A stretch of DNA of 64,000 nucleotides from Erythrophleum ivorense (taxonomy: Eukaryota; Streptophyta; Magnoliopsida; Fabales; Fabaceae), in contig JAIUCV010000649.1 of assembly GCA_026724425.1 (NCBI GenBank), positions 186,001 to 250,000 of the forward strand, read 5' to 3'. Below are positions 1 to 13,049 of this stretch, piece by piece. Position 1 is the first letter of the stretch, and each line of letters opens with the position of its first letter. The position numbers were made by a program, and so were the translations under genes. The notes under the pieces were generated by a model. That model did not search any database. It was not told the origin of the DNA and saw only the letters and a program-made list of their open reading frames with translations.

Positions 1-737
1 ATTATAATTCATAATTTTACAAAAGTATTGTGGAAAATTTTCATTTAAGATTAATAAAAAGAAAAGTTATGCCACTTAAACCTAACATCTACACTGTCTT
101 TATAATAACAATGAATGGGCATATATGCTTTTGACATTAAAATTAACTTGTTGATATTGTATTTGGTCATCATTCTTATATATGTATTTACGTACATGCC
201 CACCTATAGTTTTCTTAGTGTTTTAATTCAACACTCACAACATCACTTTAGTATACTCAATTCAGTTAAAAAAAATACAAAATTTAACCACTAAGCTAGC
301 ACTTGATAGAAATATAATCTTGGCACTTTCAAGCAAATAAGGAGATAAGTGTCATATTATAGCCAAGTGACAGTTGCAATAATAAATGACTAGCCATTAA
401 TTTTTCATGAGTCTCTCCTTCAAGCAATTTATCAGGCACTGGATATGCAGTCTTTACACAATACAATAGAGTAGACACACCCACCTTTAAACCTTCTTTA
501 AAATATTTTTACTACAATAATCAACATTTTGGACAGTTTTAAACAAAAACCCAAATCCTTCCCAAGCAAAACAAGAAGGCAACTCTAACAAAAGAATAAA
601 AGCCACAAATTTTATTTTACTATTACTTCCTTTAGATATCCCAAAAAATGACCTTTCCCCTTTAAGTGCTTTGAACAAACTATTATGAAGTGGTAGCATC
701 ATTCAATAGTCAAAACCACGTGGCATCTAAAAGGTCG
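1..737. other. AT-rich spacer, no gene seen
   Basis: I see no conserved protein motif, RNA gene or terminal repeat here. A short open frame on the minus strand around 490-700 has no family signature and reads as chance. Confidence 0.6.
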
Positions 738-3259
738 TGTCATGCAATCTCAAAATAAAATTAGGTTAAAAAATATATAGCTAGTAGTGCAACTTAGATC
801 GTTTCTTTAAGAAATGAAATTTAATGTTTAATTAGATTTTCTAAGTGTAAGAGGATCCTAAAAGTAATCTAACCAAAAGTGGGTTTTGCCTAAATTTAAC
901 TAACTAAAATTAAATTGAATTAAAGTTCTTAATCACTACCTAATTGCATAAACTAATGAGGCAAATAATGGACTTATATTAGCTTTGGATTCGTCCATTG
1001 ATATTCACTATCCATATCCTAATTCAATTGTCATTAGTTCTTGTCTAAGGGTCCCTAATCATGTTCATGGCAAAGCATATTAAGTTACCACGCAAGATTC
1101 AAGGGGTTACTAATATGATATTTAATTGAAACCTTAACCCCACATCAAATCACAAACTCTTGTTATTAGGATCAATGAACACTTAAATGAGTGATTAATT
1201 GATCAATTAGCCTCTAAATCATCACTCTAGGATGTTTAATTAACTAATCAAATTCTAAGAAATCTTTTAATCAAACAATCAAGCACACAATTTTACTCAT
1301 GCATTTCATCGAATACCTTGATCACATATATGGGAAATTAGAGGAGAAATGAAAATTCAGCACTTGATTCAATCTAATAATCGTTCAAATAATCTCCCAA
1401 TCAATGTCTAACCAGCCATCAATCATAAACTACATCAATCTCAATTATTTACAAGCTCAACCAAGCAGATAAAATAACTAAAATTGATATGAAAAGAGAA
1501 GAAAATAAAATAGATATCTTGGCCCAAAATCCCTTGCAAATCTCTTGATTCAAGCTTCAACCAAGGTCTTCCTCCTAGCTAACCACAAGATGGAGAATTA
1601 AAGCTTCATAGAAGTAGAATAATGGAGGAAGATGGAATGAGGAATGGCTACAGTGTGGATGGAGTAAAGAGTGTGGAATGATACGATGGAATGATGAATG
1701 AGATGGTGTGTGACTGCTCTCTAGATGAATTGATCCAGCCTTCACGTGCTTCTTAATTTTTCATGTGCTTTCTACAAGTCAGCCCATAGCTTCTTCTCAC
1801 ATGGAAACCTTCTCCCTTTTCTCTACTCACATGTTGCTGAATGTATTGCTTCTCATTCCACGTCAAACCCATGCATGTGCATTTCTTTTAATTATCACCG
1901 ACATGTTTCTTCCTAGTTGAAGCCATCAACCCGAGCCTCTTTTCATTCTTCCTTCACTTTAAATCCTATCTTGAGCTTACCCTCTATGTCTTCAAACCAG
2001 TACCATGCTTCTTCTCGTTTTTCCTACTCAATCCAACGTCTTCATGCTTCTGAACCTCTGTTCTAATAAGCCTGTGGCTTTTCCTCTGTTCTTGCTGCTT
2101 TTCTTCACGTCATTCATATTCCATTTTACCTAGCTCGTGTTTACCACGCATTTTCCTCTTTGTTCTATTCATCCAAACTGTAGTTTCTCTTTCAAATCTT
2201 CTCTCACATGCCTTCCTTCCATATAAACCATCAACTCGAGCCTCCTCACAAGCTTCTTCTTCTCTCGTGTTGCCTCTACGTGATTGTATGTGTGCTTTTC
2301 TCCTTGTGCAGCTGCCATTCACAATTTTCACGTCATCTTCTTTGCTGCTTATATGCTCTTCCTAACTCCCACGTCAAAGTCTTCCATGTGAGCACTTTCC
2401 CTTATTTGTGTCAGATCTATGCTTCATCCACATGAATTATTGGCTCTTCTTTTCACCTTTTGCTCTTCTCTTGAATCATGTTTTGTGCAGCCCCCATTCC
2501 ACGTGCAATGCAATGTGTGTATATCCTGGACCCATGGCTACATGGAGTGAAGTTAAGTGAGAGTGAGTGCAACATGAGAGTGATAGAAGGCATGAAACTC
2601 GTGTAACTTCTTATAAGTGTTTACATGTGAAGTGTGTGAATGATAAAATGGATGCCTCTTTTATGATGAATAAGATGAAGCCTTTTCGACACGTGAGCTG
2701 CCCATGCAAATGAGGGTATTATGTGCTATATTTACGTGAAGACCTATAAGTGATATGAGAGGGTGAGCTTGTATGGGCTTATGTGTGTGTGAATGTATGT
2801 CAACGTAGGAATTGTGTAGCATGATTCATCCATTCCTTCATTAACATGAGAGATGATGTGCCCCTTATTTGTTACATGAGATAACTATTCATATCATCCC
2901 CCACATCTCTTTTTTGATTGTCTAAAAATTGATTGAAAAATTTGCATAAATAATTCCTTCCTTTAAGTTGCACACATGAAGCCTTAATCACTTTTTCAAA
3001 TCAATTCCCCATATAAGCTCCAATTGCCATTGAAAATCTGCATAAAAGAGTAAAAAAAAAAATTCAACAGGAAAAGTTCATAAAATTATTTTAAAAAATT
3101 TATGCATTAAAATTCTAAAATTTTGTAAATAATTTCCTTGAATGCAGAAATAGCTACTAAAATCAAATATCCACCTAGTTAAATCCCTAAAGTCATATTT
3201 AATCATTAAAACTTCAAATTAAAAGGAATAGAAGATATAAAAAATAGTATTTATCAACA
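738..3259. repeat. R1 dispersed LTR-like repeat, copy A
   Basis: This ~2.5-kb block has two clear relatives in the window, at 38660-44722 (interrupted) and 47515-49755. All three begin with a TGTC/GCAAYC-type end followed by a run ending in YTAGGTT. They share a segment around 960-1100 containing 'ATTCACTATCC' and 'ATCCTAATTCAATTG', and end with a TATAAAAA...TTATCAACA tail. TG...CA ends and size suggest a long LTR of a Ty3/gypsy (Athila/Tat-like) element. The orientation is not settled and no 5-bp target duplication was found around this copy. The middle (about 1730-2560) is pyrimidine-rich on the plus strand and full of CACGTG/CATGTG-type words. Short open frames there are chance. Confidence 0.7.
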
Positions 3260-3611
3260 CCATTCAATAAGTCAAACTCATTATTATGGGCAATTTAGGC
3301 AAACATATAGCCATGTCAAATTCTTCTCCAAGTAGAAATGTGATTTACACTACCATTCAACAAAATTCAGCCTCTTTATACAATGCAAACAAGACAGGTC
3401 TTAATCTTTTTGAAAAAATAACAAAAGAAAATGGAATTAAAATCCTCTGGAACCCAATTGTGGAAAACCTAAATACTAAAGGGAGAATGACTTACCAAGA
3501 CCAATGGAGTTCAAAAACTTCCAAAATTTTTTCCTAAACTACAATAGAACCACCCTCTCTTCTATTTTGGAAGGAAAGAGAATGTTGAGAAGGTGGTGGA
3601 ATGCTCCCTCT
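3260..3611. other. Flank of the copia insertion, no gene recognised
   Basis: An 83-codon open frame on the plus strand (3286-3537) has no motif I recognise. The last bases, ATGCTCCC, pair with CTCCCAATG at 9032 across the copia element, so this is pre-insertion DNA continuing at about 9037. Confidence 0.45.
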
Positions 3612-3862
3612 TATTGGATCACTCACACAAGAGGTCACTAAATCTACCTCGATGACAGATAGCAACAAATAACTACCATTGTGCTCTACATCTTTCTCTC
3701 CATCATGTGCAAAATATATTCTGTTAGTAACAAATGGACATATGGCTTTAATCTAGCATTGTATCTTTTTCGTTCTATTTGTTTGTTCCTATATCAAAAG
3801 CTATATAATCCTTGCATGTATTGCACAGTAAATGAATGAGAATCACAATACTTTATGAACTA
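3612..3862 (+). repeat. 5' LTR of the copia element
   Basis: It aligns along its whole length with 8775-9031. Both start TATTGGA(T/G)CACTC, probably TGTTGG with the TG decayed, and share 'GAGGTCACTAAATCTACC', 'CTCTCCATCATGTG' and 'CAGTAAATGAATGAGAATC'. Divergence by eye is clearly more than 10%, so the insertion is old. The exact 3' end is uncertain by a few bases. Confidence 0.85.
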
Positions 3863-3954
3863 AATTTTTATATTAGAGCTTTAGCCTTCATAAGCAAATG
3901 GACATTCCTTCCTTTTGTTCAATAATACGATCATTTGGCGCTAATACCTCACCA

Positions 3955-4735
3955 CACACTCAATTGTCTAATTCAACACAATCATCTTTCATCACTTCCT
4001 TACTACACTATGTCACCGTCAAGCTTAACCATGATAACTATCTAATTTGGCATGCTTAGATGATTCACTATCTATATGGCCAACAATTGTTTGGTCACAT
4101 CGATGGATCAATTCTAAAGCCACCTAAGTTTTTATCTTTTGGTGAAACGAATCCAGAGCATACAACATGGTTTACATAAGATTAGTTAATCTTATCCCTA
4201 CTAATTTCATCACTCATTAAAAAGATAATTGCACAAGTTCATAAGCATAATACAACCTTGACCATGTAAAATGCTCTTGAGGTGCTATTTGCACAACAAT
4301 CTCATGCAAGGTTTATTCACCTACATAATCAACTCGTGTCATTGAAAAAAAAGGTTTAGACATTATATTAAAATATTTTTTCTAAAGCTACCATTCTTCA
4401 TGATTATGTTAAGTGCTATTTGACCATTCAATTGGAGCAATTAACATTAGAAAAACTTCTTAACCATCTTTTAACCTATGAAGCATGTCTCTTCATGCAT
4501 CATTTCATGTTACCAGCTATCACAAAAATCTTAGCTAATGTTTCTATTAGAAAACTCTGGTCGAGGTGGTCGCACAGTTGCAGGACACGACCGTGATGGT
4601 TGATCCTCCTTCATGGTGCAGGTCATTTCTCTTATGGTGGTCATTTTATACCTTATGATGCTTCTTGGCCAATTCACCAAGTGTGCTTGAAGCCTAGACA
4701 TATAGCTTTAATATTTTTCATTAATTAAATCATAC
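3955..4735 (+). pseudogene. copia gag pseudogene
   Basis: Retrotransposon gag polyprotein (UBN2/Retrotran_gag_2 type), which would form the virus-like particle. Frame-adjusted reading gives KLNHDNYLIWHA then LYGQQLFGHIDGS, followed by PPKFLSFGETNPEHTTW. This is the conserved N-terminal part of plant copia gag (canonical NYLLWR...L.GYIDGT). Further on, the segment LFAQQSHARFIHLHNQL matches the helical part. In-frame stops occur (for example after WHA and in the VHKHN region), and the CCHC zinc knuckle expected near the end is not recognisable. It lies directly after the 5' LTR. Confidence 0.75.
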
Positions 4736-4781
4736 ATACCAATCCTCATCACCATTATCCCTTATAACTAATTATTCTTTT

Positions 4782-7700
4782 ATGCAGTCATCATCAACAA
4801 ATCCATGGTTCCTTAACATAGAAGCTTCACATCATATCACTCTTGATTTGGCTCATCTAAACACTTCATCCTATGAATACTTTAGTGATGATTCCATTCG
4901 CATTGGTGATGGCTCAGCACTCCTTATTCATCACTGCGGCTCAACTCATCTTTCAACCACATATGGCAAATTTCTTCTTTTTAATCTTCTTCATGTCCTT
5001 TCTATGTCTAAAAATTTAATCTTTATTTCTAATTCTGTCTTGATAATTATGTATTTTTTGAATCTTACATTGATTATTTCTTTGTGAAGGAGCTTTGTAC
5101 TTGGACCACTCTTCTGAAAGGAATTGCTTGTAACCACCTCTTTCTTCACCACAAGCTTTTCTCAGTGAACATACATCATTTCATCAATGGTATAATTATC
5201 TCAAGCACCCTACTTTCATGTTGTTAGTCGTATTCTCTCACAACATTCTTTACCAGTCTCCACCAAGAAATCGCCCTCTCTCTATCCAACTTGTTGCGCT
5301 ACGAAGTCTTATGCTCTCCCTTATTTTGCTTTTCCCAATCAATCTATTAAACCTTTTCAATTAGTTTTTGTTGATGTTTGGGGACCTGCTGATATGAACT
5401 AGGTTCATGAAAATGCTAATTTAAAATCTTCAAATAATCCTTTGCATATTCCAATTGGACCTATTACAAAGACGAAGGCTAAAAGACTTAAAGAAACATT
5501 GAGTAGAATTGTTGAAGAGATTTGGACCAAGCAAAATTTTAATAAATTTGATTCAAGTATTAATCAAAATGTTCTCAATATTATTTGGGCTAAAGATAGA
5601 GCTATTAAAGCTAATTTAAGTTAGAATGTTGCAAATTAAAGAGTTTAGACTAAGGGCCACATATGGATTGACTCATTTGGGCCTGAATAATAATATTATG
5701 GGATTAATATGCTAACTTCTAAAAGCTTATGTATTTGGATGAAAATTAGAATTAATTAGGCAGATTATCTTTCTTTTTTTGTTTTTAAAAAGATTTGATT
5801 TTGTATTCCTAATTTTTAGGTCTTTCAATTAGGATTATGTAATTAGTTTTCTACTTTTCCTTTAGTAGATAGGTTTAAGTTGCACTATAAATACATATAT
5901 TCTGCATCCATTTGAATCATATTGGAAGTAATAGAATTATTCTGAGTGTTTCCCTACTTGTGAGAATATTATCTTTTGTTTGCTCTTATGAAACCTTTGT
6001 CTTATCAACCTATCCTTAGGTTGATGATTTAAGTTTGCAAAAGCCCCCAATTTGTGCTTCCGAATGTGTATTTGTGTGTGTTAATTCATCATTTTTGTGG
6101 TTAGGCGTATTGTCTAAGTAGCAGGTCAACATTCTTATAACGTTGGTTGACTATTTACTTCCGTCGAGTCTCGAACTATCATTTATCAATCAACTTACGC
6201 TATGAAAATTGGGCTACCCCTTGATTTCGCATCACCTCCCTCTATACTTTCTTTTCTAGGCATCGATATTATGTACTTTTTGTTGATGACTTTAGTAGAT
6301 TCTCCTAGCTTTTTCCTTTAAATGCAAAATCTGACGTCTTATCTATTTTCATTAATTTTCATAAGAAAATTGAAACTACCTGTCATTGTAAAATCCAATC
6401 TCTTTAGATGGACTTGGGTGGTGAATTTTGATCCCTTCATCGTTATCTTGATTTAATTGACATAGCCCACTATATTACATGCCCCTACACTCATTCTCAA
6501 GATGGTTATGTTGAACGGAAGCACAAACACATTGTGAATACTGGCCTTGCTCTTTTTTGTCATGCTTCTACTCTTGAATGTTTTTGGGCTCATGTATTTG
6601 CCACATCTGTTTATTTAATAAATCGTATACCTACTTCCACATTAAACAATAAAAGTTCATTTCATCTATTATTTAGTCATGAGCCTAATTACTCTTTTTT
6701 GTAGGTCTTTGGTGCAACATGCTAGCCCAATCCTTGTCCCTATAATACAAATAAGCTTCAGCCTCGATCCATCCTGTGTGCTTTCTTGGGCTACAATTCT
6801 GATCATGAAGGTTATATTTGTTATGCGATTCATTCTAGTTGTGTTTGTGTGTCTTGTGACATCATCTTTGATGAAACTATTTTCTCTTTTGCTTAATCAA
6901 TTTCTTCTCCTCGGCACACTTCTCCTCCCACTTTTGTCATTCTACCTTTATTTCTTTACCTAATAGGCCTTTTCCTCCTTCTTCCTTTTTTTCATTTCCT
7001 TATCCTTTCTCCACTTCTTCCTCTCCTACTCCTCCCTCTTCTTTTACTAAGTCCAATTCCTCCCTTTCTTTTGTACCATCCTCTCTGTCATCTGTCTCTT
7101 CTCTTCCATGTAATCTTCATCCAATGACTACTTAGTCCAAAAATCAAAATTTCAAACCTAAGCACCATAGTGATGTCACCATTGCATGGCCTGCTCCTTA
7201 TGCATTCTCAGCCACTGCCTCGCCTCCACCTAAGTCATATGTTTGTTTTTGATGCTCTCAAATACCCTGAGTAGCATGTTACCATGAATAATGAATTTCA
7301 AGCTTTTTTAGTAACTCAAACCTAGACTCTTGTTCTGCCGGATTCATCCTAGAATCTAATCAGCTATGAGTGGGTGTTTCACACCAAATATCAAGCTGAC
7401 AGATCTATTAAACATTATCAGGCGAAGCTTATTACCAAAGGCTTCCATCAACAAGCTAGCATCAATTATCATGGCACATTTTCTATTGTAGTTAAACCTA
7501 TTACTATATGACTAATCCTTTCTCTAGTTGTGTCCCAGGGCTAGTCATTGCAACATATTGATATTCAAAATGCCTTTCTACATAGGTCCCTCTTTGAAGT
7601 TGTTTACATGGCTTAACCTCCTAGCTTCATCCACCTTGATCATCCCAATTATGTTTGCAAGCTTTGGAACACCATCTATGGACGTTGACAAGCTTTTCAA

Positions 7701-8750
7701 GCATGGTACGCCAAACTCAGTTCTCGTCTCTCTGAATTAAGACTTGTTATATCACGCTCAAATTCATCTCTATTCATCTCAAAGGTTCTTCCTGTGTTAT
7801 CTATGTTTTGTTATACGTTAATGATATTATCCTCATTGGGTCTTCTCTCGATGCTATTAATTCAATGATTGCTACATTAGGTTAGTCTTTTCCTGTCAAG
7901 AACCTTGGACCTCTTAACTATTTTCTTAGTCTTAAGGTCCATTCTTCTTCAAATGCTTTATTTTTATCACAGAAGAAGTATATCTCTGATCTTTTAGTTC
8001 GCACTAGCGTGACTACTTATAAGCCTATCAAATCACCAATGGCTCCACCCACTAAGCTCACTACTACTGATGGCTACCTATTTAATGATCTTTAATTATA
8101 TAGGAATGCTATTGGCAGTCTTCAATACCTTTTCTTTACACAGCTTAATGTCATGTTTGCTATCAATCAGGTATGCCAATATATGCATTCTCCAAGGGAC
8201 ATCCACTAGCAAGCTATCAAGCGCATTTTACGTTACCTTAATGCTACTATAGATTATGGTCGTTGGCTTTATTCATCTTTTGCACCTTCTCTAGTTGCTT
8301 TCTCGATGTTGACTAGGGAGGGTGCCTCTATGATCATCGTTCCACTAGCACTTATTGTATCTTTCTAATATCCAATCTCATTTCTTAGAGCTCAAAAAAG
8401 AAACCTACCATTTCTTATTCAAGCACTAAAGCTAAATACAAAGCTTTGGCTTTAGCCACCTGTGAGTTAATTTGGATCCAATCTCTACTTAAAGAGCTTG
8501 GTATCTTTCTTAAGGAATTTCTAAAACTTTGCTATGAAAATATTGGAGCCACCTATCTTGCTACATACCTATCATGCATTCTCAAACAAAGCATGTTGAT
8601 TTAGACTATCACTTTGTTCGTGAATGTGTTGCTATTAAGTCTCTCAGATTACATATTGTTTCATCCAAAGTTCATATTGTAGACATCCTTACTGAGCCAC
8701 TTTCAACTCCTTGTTTTGCTCTTTTAAGTTCGAGCCTTGTTGTAGGTGTC
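4782..8750 (+). pseudogene. copia pol pseudogene (PR-INT-RT-RH), split
   Basis: Protease comes first (4782-5090): WFLNIEASHHIT, with NIE where the catalytic D(S/T)G should be, then RIGDGSALLIHHCGSTHL and LLHVLSMSKNLI. Integrase follows in two pieces: one ends with LVFVDVWGPAD at about 5395, and the other resumes after the insertion with YYVLFVDDFSR at about 6270 and later FLGYNSDHEGYICY (about 6785). RT starts near 7230 with KYQADRSIKHYQAKL (about 7390), then QHIDIQNAFLH, and a YVND box (about 7813) where YVDD is expected. RNase H covers about 8260-8740 and ends with MHSQTKHVDLDYHFVRE and VDILTEPLST. Frames shift repeatedly and stops are numerous. Changes in both the protease and polymerase catalytic motifs show that it is dead. 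Confidence 0.88.
5396..6231 (+). mobile_element. TR-GAG-like fragment inserted in copia integrase
   Basis: The copia integrase breaks at GPAD and resumes at about 6232. The intervening ~0.83 kb starts with a 60-codon frame (5442-5624) reading PIGPITKTKAKRLKETLSRI, the typical basic tail of plant Ty3/gypsy gag (GPMTRARAKR...). The frame stops at 5624. TGTTGCAAATTAAAG begins at 5627, and a TATA-like CTATAAATACAT occurs near 5885, as in an LTR. So this is the 3' part of a non-autonomous gag-only element plus LTR. No 5' LTR or clear target duplication is visible, so the insertion is truncated or the boundaries are eroded. Confidence 0.65.
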
Positions 8751-8774
8751 TAGCTAGCTTAGCTCACAAGGGCG

Positions 8775-9031
8775 TATTGGAGCACTCATAGCAGAGGTCA
8801 CTAAATCTACCTTGATGACAAATGGCAACAAATAACTACCCTTGTGCTCATCCTTTTTCTCTCCATCATGTGTAGAATATATTCTATTAGTAATAAATGG
8901 ACACATGGCTTTAATCTAGCGTTGTATCTTTTTCATTATGTTTGTTCATTCCTATATTGGGAGCTATATATTCCTTGTCTATATCACACAGTAAATGAAT
9001 GAGAATCACAATACCTTATGAACCAAATTAA
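8775..9031 (+). repeat. 3' LTR of the copia element
   Basis: Partner of 3612-3862, same orientation. It follows the end of RNase H by about 35 bp and the purine-rich AAGGGCG. Confidence 0.85.
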
Positions 9032-9036
9032 CTCCC

Positions 9037-9460
9037 AATGTTTAGGTTAGACCTATACCCAGAAAGGAGCTCGCACTTTCCCCCCTTTTGACCAATCAAG
9101 CAAGACGAACTAAAGGAAAAGAAAGGTAAAGCTCTTGGATGTACCGCATAAGAACATAGGAAGAAGGCGAGAGAGATGGAGAGCTATGGCTAGGCATAAG
9201 AACAGCAAGACTCTAGCACAATAATGGAGGAGGAAGAAGATCAAAGAAAAGAGATATTTCCGAAGTCAGAGATGGATGAGAGAGACGAGACAGAGTTCAT
9301 CATGAAAATGAATGAAGCATAGAGAATGATATAAAAATAGGCTGAGTTTTTTTTCTGGCACTTAAATCATATTTTTCCCCCATAAAAGTTCACAAAGTGT
9401 TTCAATTAGGTCCTTTTTTGCATTTCAAACAACTCCTCCTAACTATACTATTAATCACAC

Positions 9461-9518
<58 letters not shown>

Positions 9519-9531
9519 TGGGGGTATTACA
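9037..9531 (-). repeat. Probable chromovirus-like LTR end (minus)
   Basis: On the minus strand the sequence from 9531 reads TGTAATACCCCC, a common start of plant chromovirus-type LTRs, then the AAT microsatellite and a pyrimidine-rich stretch. The other end is not identified. The copia element sits inside or next to this DNA. Called from one terminus only. Confidence 0.4.
9464..9519. repeat. (AAT)n microsatellite
   Basis: About 18 uninterrupted AAT/TAA triplets. Confidence 0.98.
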
Positions 9532-9837
9532 CATCCCTCTCTTCTTTGTAGGTAGGGTATTTCTTTCGAACAAATCTTCATTTCTAGAACTCAAATTCAT
9601 TTTTTGCTAATATGATGATTATAATATCCATGTTTTCATAATTTCTATAATTTATTTTTAACTTCTCGTATTTGAATTACAATTACAACAACCATTATGT
9701 TGTTGAGAAATAATCTACGAAGTTGCACTTGGCCATTTTATGGAATTTGTTTTGCACTATTAATATCTTGCACTTGATCTATAATTTTCAAAAAATTGAT
9801 GAACAAAGATAGAAAGTGGAAAAGTAAAAACCTAACT

Positions 9838-9910
9838 ACCTAGCTAGCTCAACGGTAATGGTTTTGTTAGCATGCGTTTTCTGGATCTTAGGCTTAAGCT
9901 ACGAGGTATT
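9838..9910 (+). repeat. tRNA-derived SINE-like sequence
   Basis: TAGCTCAACGG at 9845 matches the pol III A box consensus (TRGCNNARYGG). GGCTTAAGCTA at 9891 resembles a decayed B box (GGTTCGANTCC). Their starts are 46 bp apart, close to the tRNA spacing, with GTTAGCATGCG between, as in plant tRNA-like SINE heads. The 3' tail and target duplication were not found, so this is a candidate only. Confidence 0.4.
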
Positions 9911-12900
9911 AATTATAGGGCTAACAAGAAATAATTAAATACATGAAATCATGCTAAACATCTTATATTCGAATAGAAGTTCCATGAATGAGAGGAAGCC
10001 ATATGCCCTCCTAATATTACTTTTTAGACTTCTTATAATTTAGAATGATGATCATATGATCTTGAGAAGAGTATTTTTTTTTTAATTATAACACAAATAA
10101 TTATTAATTATAGAACACTATTTCATTGAATAATTACTTAAAATATTAACTTATTTAATAGTTCTTGAAAGAATTAATTTAATTTTTTGTAATTAATGAA
10201 TATAATTAAAATAATAAATCTATTAAAATAAACAAAATATTGTTGTACATTTATTAATATTTAATAATTAATTTAGTCATAACTAAATAAGATGGCGTTT
10301 CTTAGAAATACAAGATCATCACTTTATACTTTACCCTTTAATTAAAAAGTACTCTATATGTTCTTTTCTTTTCATCATCATCCTTAAACCATAGTAACTA
10401 TTATAATTTTTATAATTTATTTTTTGAACATCTATGAACGTCAAAATGATCAATTCAATTATCTTTTTTGGGGGGCTAAAGTGTATGAACACTGATAGTC
10501 TAATTTTTAAAGATAATTTAAAAAACTTAAAGCGATCATACAACACTATTTAAGTAATTCATGCCTGTAAATAGTGATTCTGGTATGTGTATAGAATAGG
10601 ATGAAGAGGAATTAAAATTAATGTTTTATTTTTCTTTTATCATCATTTAAATATATTTTTATAGTTTTATTAACAATTAGATCATTTTATAATATTCAGT
10701 ATGAATCTAACTCTTTATTTATCCCTTTTCTATAATACAATATTAAAAAAATTATTTATTATATTGATCTTTGAAAGATATTGTCACTATCAATTAATCA
10801 TTGAAAGCTTATCACCATTAATTTATTCTTAGTATTTTAAAAAATACATTATTTTATCCTGATCCTAACTCTTATGGAACTAAATTGATAGAAATAATCA
10901 ACTGGATCATGACTAAATTGATGACAACAAATTTTTATGAATTAATTTGATGGTGACTATCTCTTAGAGAATATTTATTCCCTAAAAGATGGTTAATTCT
11001 TTAAGAATATTCATATAAGCATCTAAGTAGCCTCTTCATAAAAAAATAAAATAGCGTGATATGTAAAGAGTCAACCAAATAAAACAACGTGAGAATATTC
11101 AGTTACTGTAATTTTGTGTGCCTCATAACTCTTATGATGGATATAGTAGTCACCTTCAATATAGATGTCGAAGAAATAAAGTTAACTGCAAATATATATA
11201 TATATATATATATATATGTCACAAAATGAATTAATTAAGCATCATCTCCAAGAAGCAATGTTCAAGAACTAAAATATTAATTAGATGATTGTTTGTAATT
11301 AAATGAAAAAAAAAGGTCCATTTGAGGAGTATATGTGTATTATACCAACTTAAGTTAATAGTTTTAATTATTTGTTGGAGCAAATTAACAATGTTAACTC
11401 GAATAACAAGCAAGTTGCTCTTAATTTGTTTATTTCTTTTTCGATTTTATTATTTAAAGTTTAAATTTATTTTAAGGCCAAGAGACTTGAATTTCCATAA
11501 ATTCTTTAGGCCAAAAAACGCGTTAATCCCTGGCCAATTATATGAAATTTGAGCGCTTGCCAAATATATTAAGGATTAATTAATAATGGGCAACGCTCTC
11601 ACAAAACTAAAGATTTTAGTTTCTCCAGGTGAACATTAATGTAATAAACTGTGATCAATATTGTTCAATGATAAGCGTTTCTGCACCAACGAATGCTTTA
11701 TCTATTTTATGCTTCTATTTTAATTGTGAAAATTAGCGCTACAAATGTTATGGCTACATTAATTGTCGCCTTTAATTAATTATAGGGAAGAAAGGTAGAA
11801 GCAGTATTTAAAGCTTATAACTTGCAAATATTTGAGTTCCCCAAATTTGATATTTTGGATTTCATTCCTATATAATCTTGCCTTTTCTCCCAGATCATGG
11901 ACCTAGACCCTAAATAATTTTCTTTTCTTTTTCTTAAAAAAAAAGCTAACTGCAAATTATATCACAAGCGATACAATAAGAAAGAGTCGAATATAATTAA
12001 TCTCTAAAATGTAATGTCCAGGAACTAAAAAATTAGTTAAATTTTTTTTGGGGGTAATTTATATCACAATGACATGCATGTTCAATCATTTCAGAAATGC
12101 ATTTGCAAAGGGATAATCTTCATTAGTTGGAAAAAGTCTTTTAAGTATCGATAATATATGTATCAAAACCCTTACTCAAACTAGTCTCTTTTTCTGTTTT
12201 TGTTTTTGTTTTTTGTTTTCTCTTTCGTACATAATCGGCATTATTCCAAACACATCCCCACCCCACAAGCATTTTCCTTCGATAAATTTTTTATTTTTTC
12301 AAAAAGAAAATTTTCAAAATTTGCCCCTAGTCATCCATAATTCATAGTTAAAATTTGAAAAATTTTGCCTGCACATCAAAGCCTTGATTAACAAATTTTC
12401 AAGATCGCACACTTGTAGTCTTCTCTTGAAAAATCCCATCACGGCGTCGATGGAGAAGAAATAAAAATAACTTGTCTCCCAAATCAAAGCCTTTGCAATT
12501 TGCATAAAGGACCAGCACATACGAGAGCAAACACAGAAAACAAGACCAGGGCAGCTATATCACTTGTTAGTAAACTCGAATTTATCATGTCATAGTTTAT
12601 TAAAAAAAATCAAACTAATTAAAAAGCAATGGTGTAGAAGCAGTAAATGTATTCCATATACTTAATGAAGCTGGACTCGTTGGGGACCAACCAGTGAGCT
12701 CTTAGACTCAAAACTAGAAAGATCGAGGATAAAAAGTCGCCTTAGCTATAGGGTCATATGGACAGGTCCCTCACAAATTTTGAACCTTCACTATCTTCAA
12801 CTTTTATAACTGAATCAATGTAGCAAAATGAAACTTGTCTTTTATGAGGTCATCCATGGACTAGTAATTACAAGTAGTACCGTTAGCCGCCGAAACCTGT

Positions 12901-13049
12901 ACTGCCAGTAATCAATCGCTTAATAATACTAAAAATATCACTTGAATAGGAAGACATAAAATAGTTATGGAAATATATTGTTAAATATTAATGATGTTAA
13001 TGAAGCTAATCCAAGTCCTCACATCATGGATGATGTCTACCTAAAAATT
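9911..13049. other. AT-rich spacer, no gene seen
   Basis: Long T/A runs, a TA microsatellite at 11191-11217 and several short chance open frames. No protein family, RNA gene or terminal repeat is recognised. Confidence 0.6.
11191..11217. repeat. (TA)n microsatellite
   Basis: Uninterrupted AT dinucleotide run. Confidence 0.95.

Larger units (their letters stand above)
3612..9031 (+). mobile_element. Decayed Ty1/copia LTR retrotransposon with nested insertion
   Basis: Two related ~250-bp LTRs face the same way and enclose gag, protease, integrase, reverse transcriptase and RNase H remains in the copia order (integrase before RT). Total length is about 5.4 kb, of which about 0.83 kb (5396-6231) is a later insertion. 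A degenerate initiator-Met primer-binding site (TTAGAGCTTTAG, about 3875) follows the 5' LTR, and AAGGGCG precedes the 3' LTR. CTCCC occurs just outside both ends (3604-3608 and 9032-9036) and is a candidate 5-bp target duplication, although three extra bases separate it from the aligned 5' LTR start. Many stops, a changed protease site and a changed RT site make it inactive. Confidence 0.9.
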
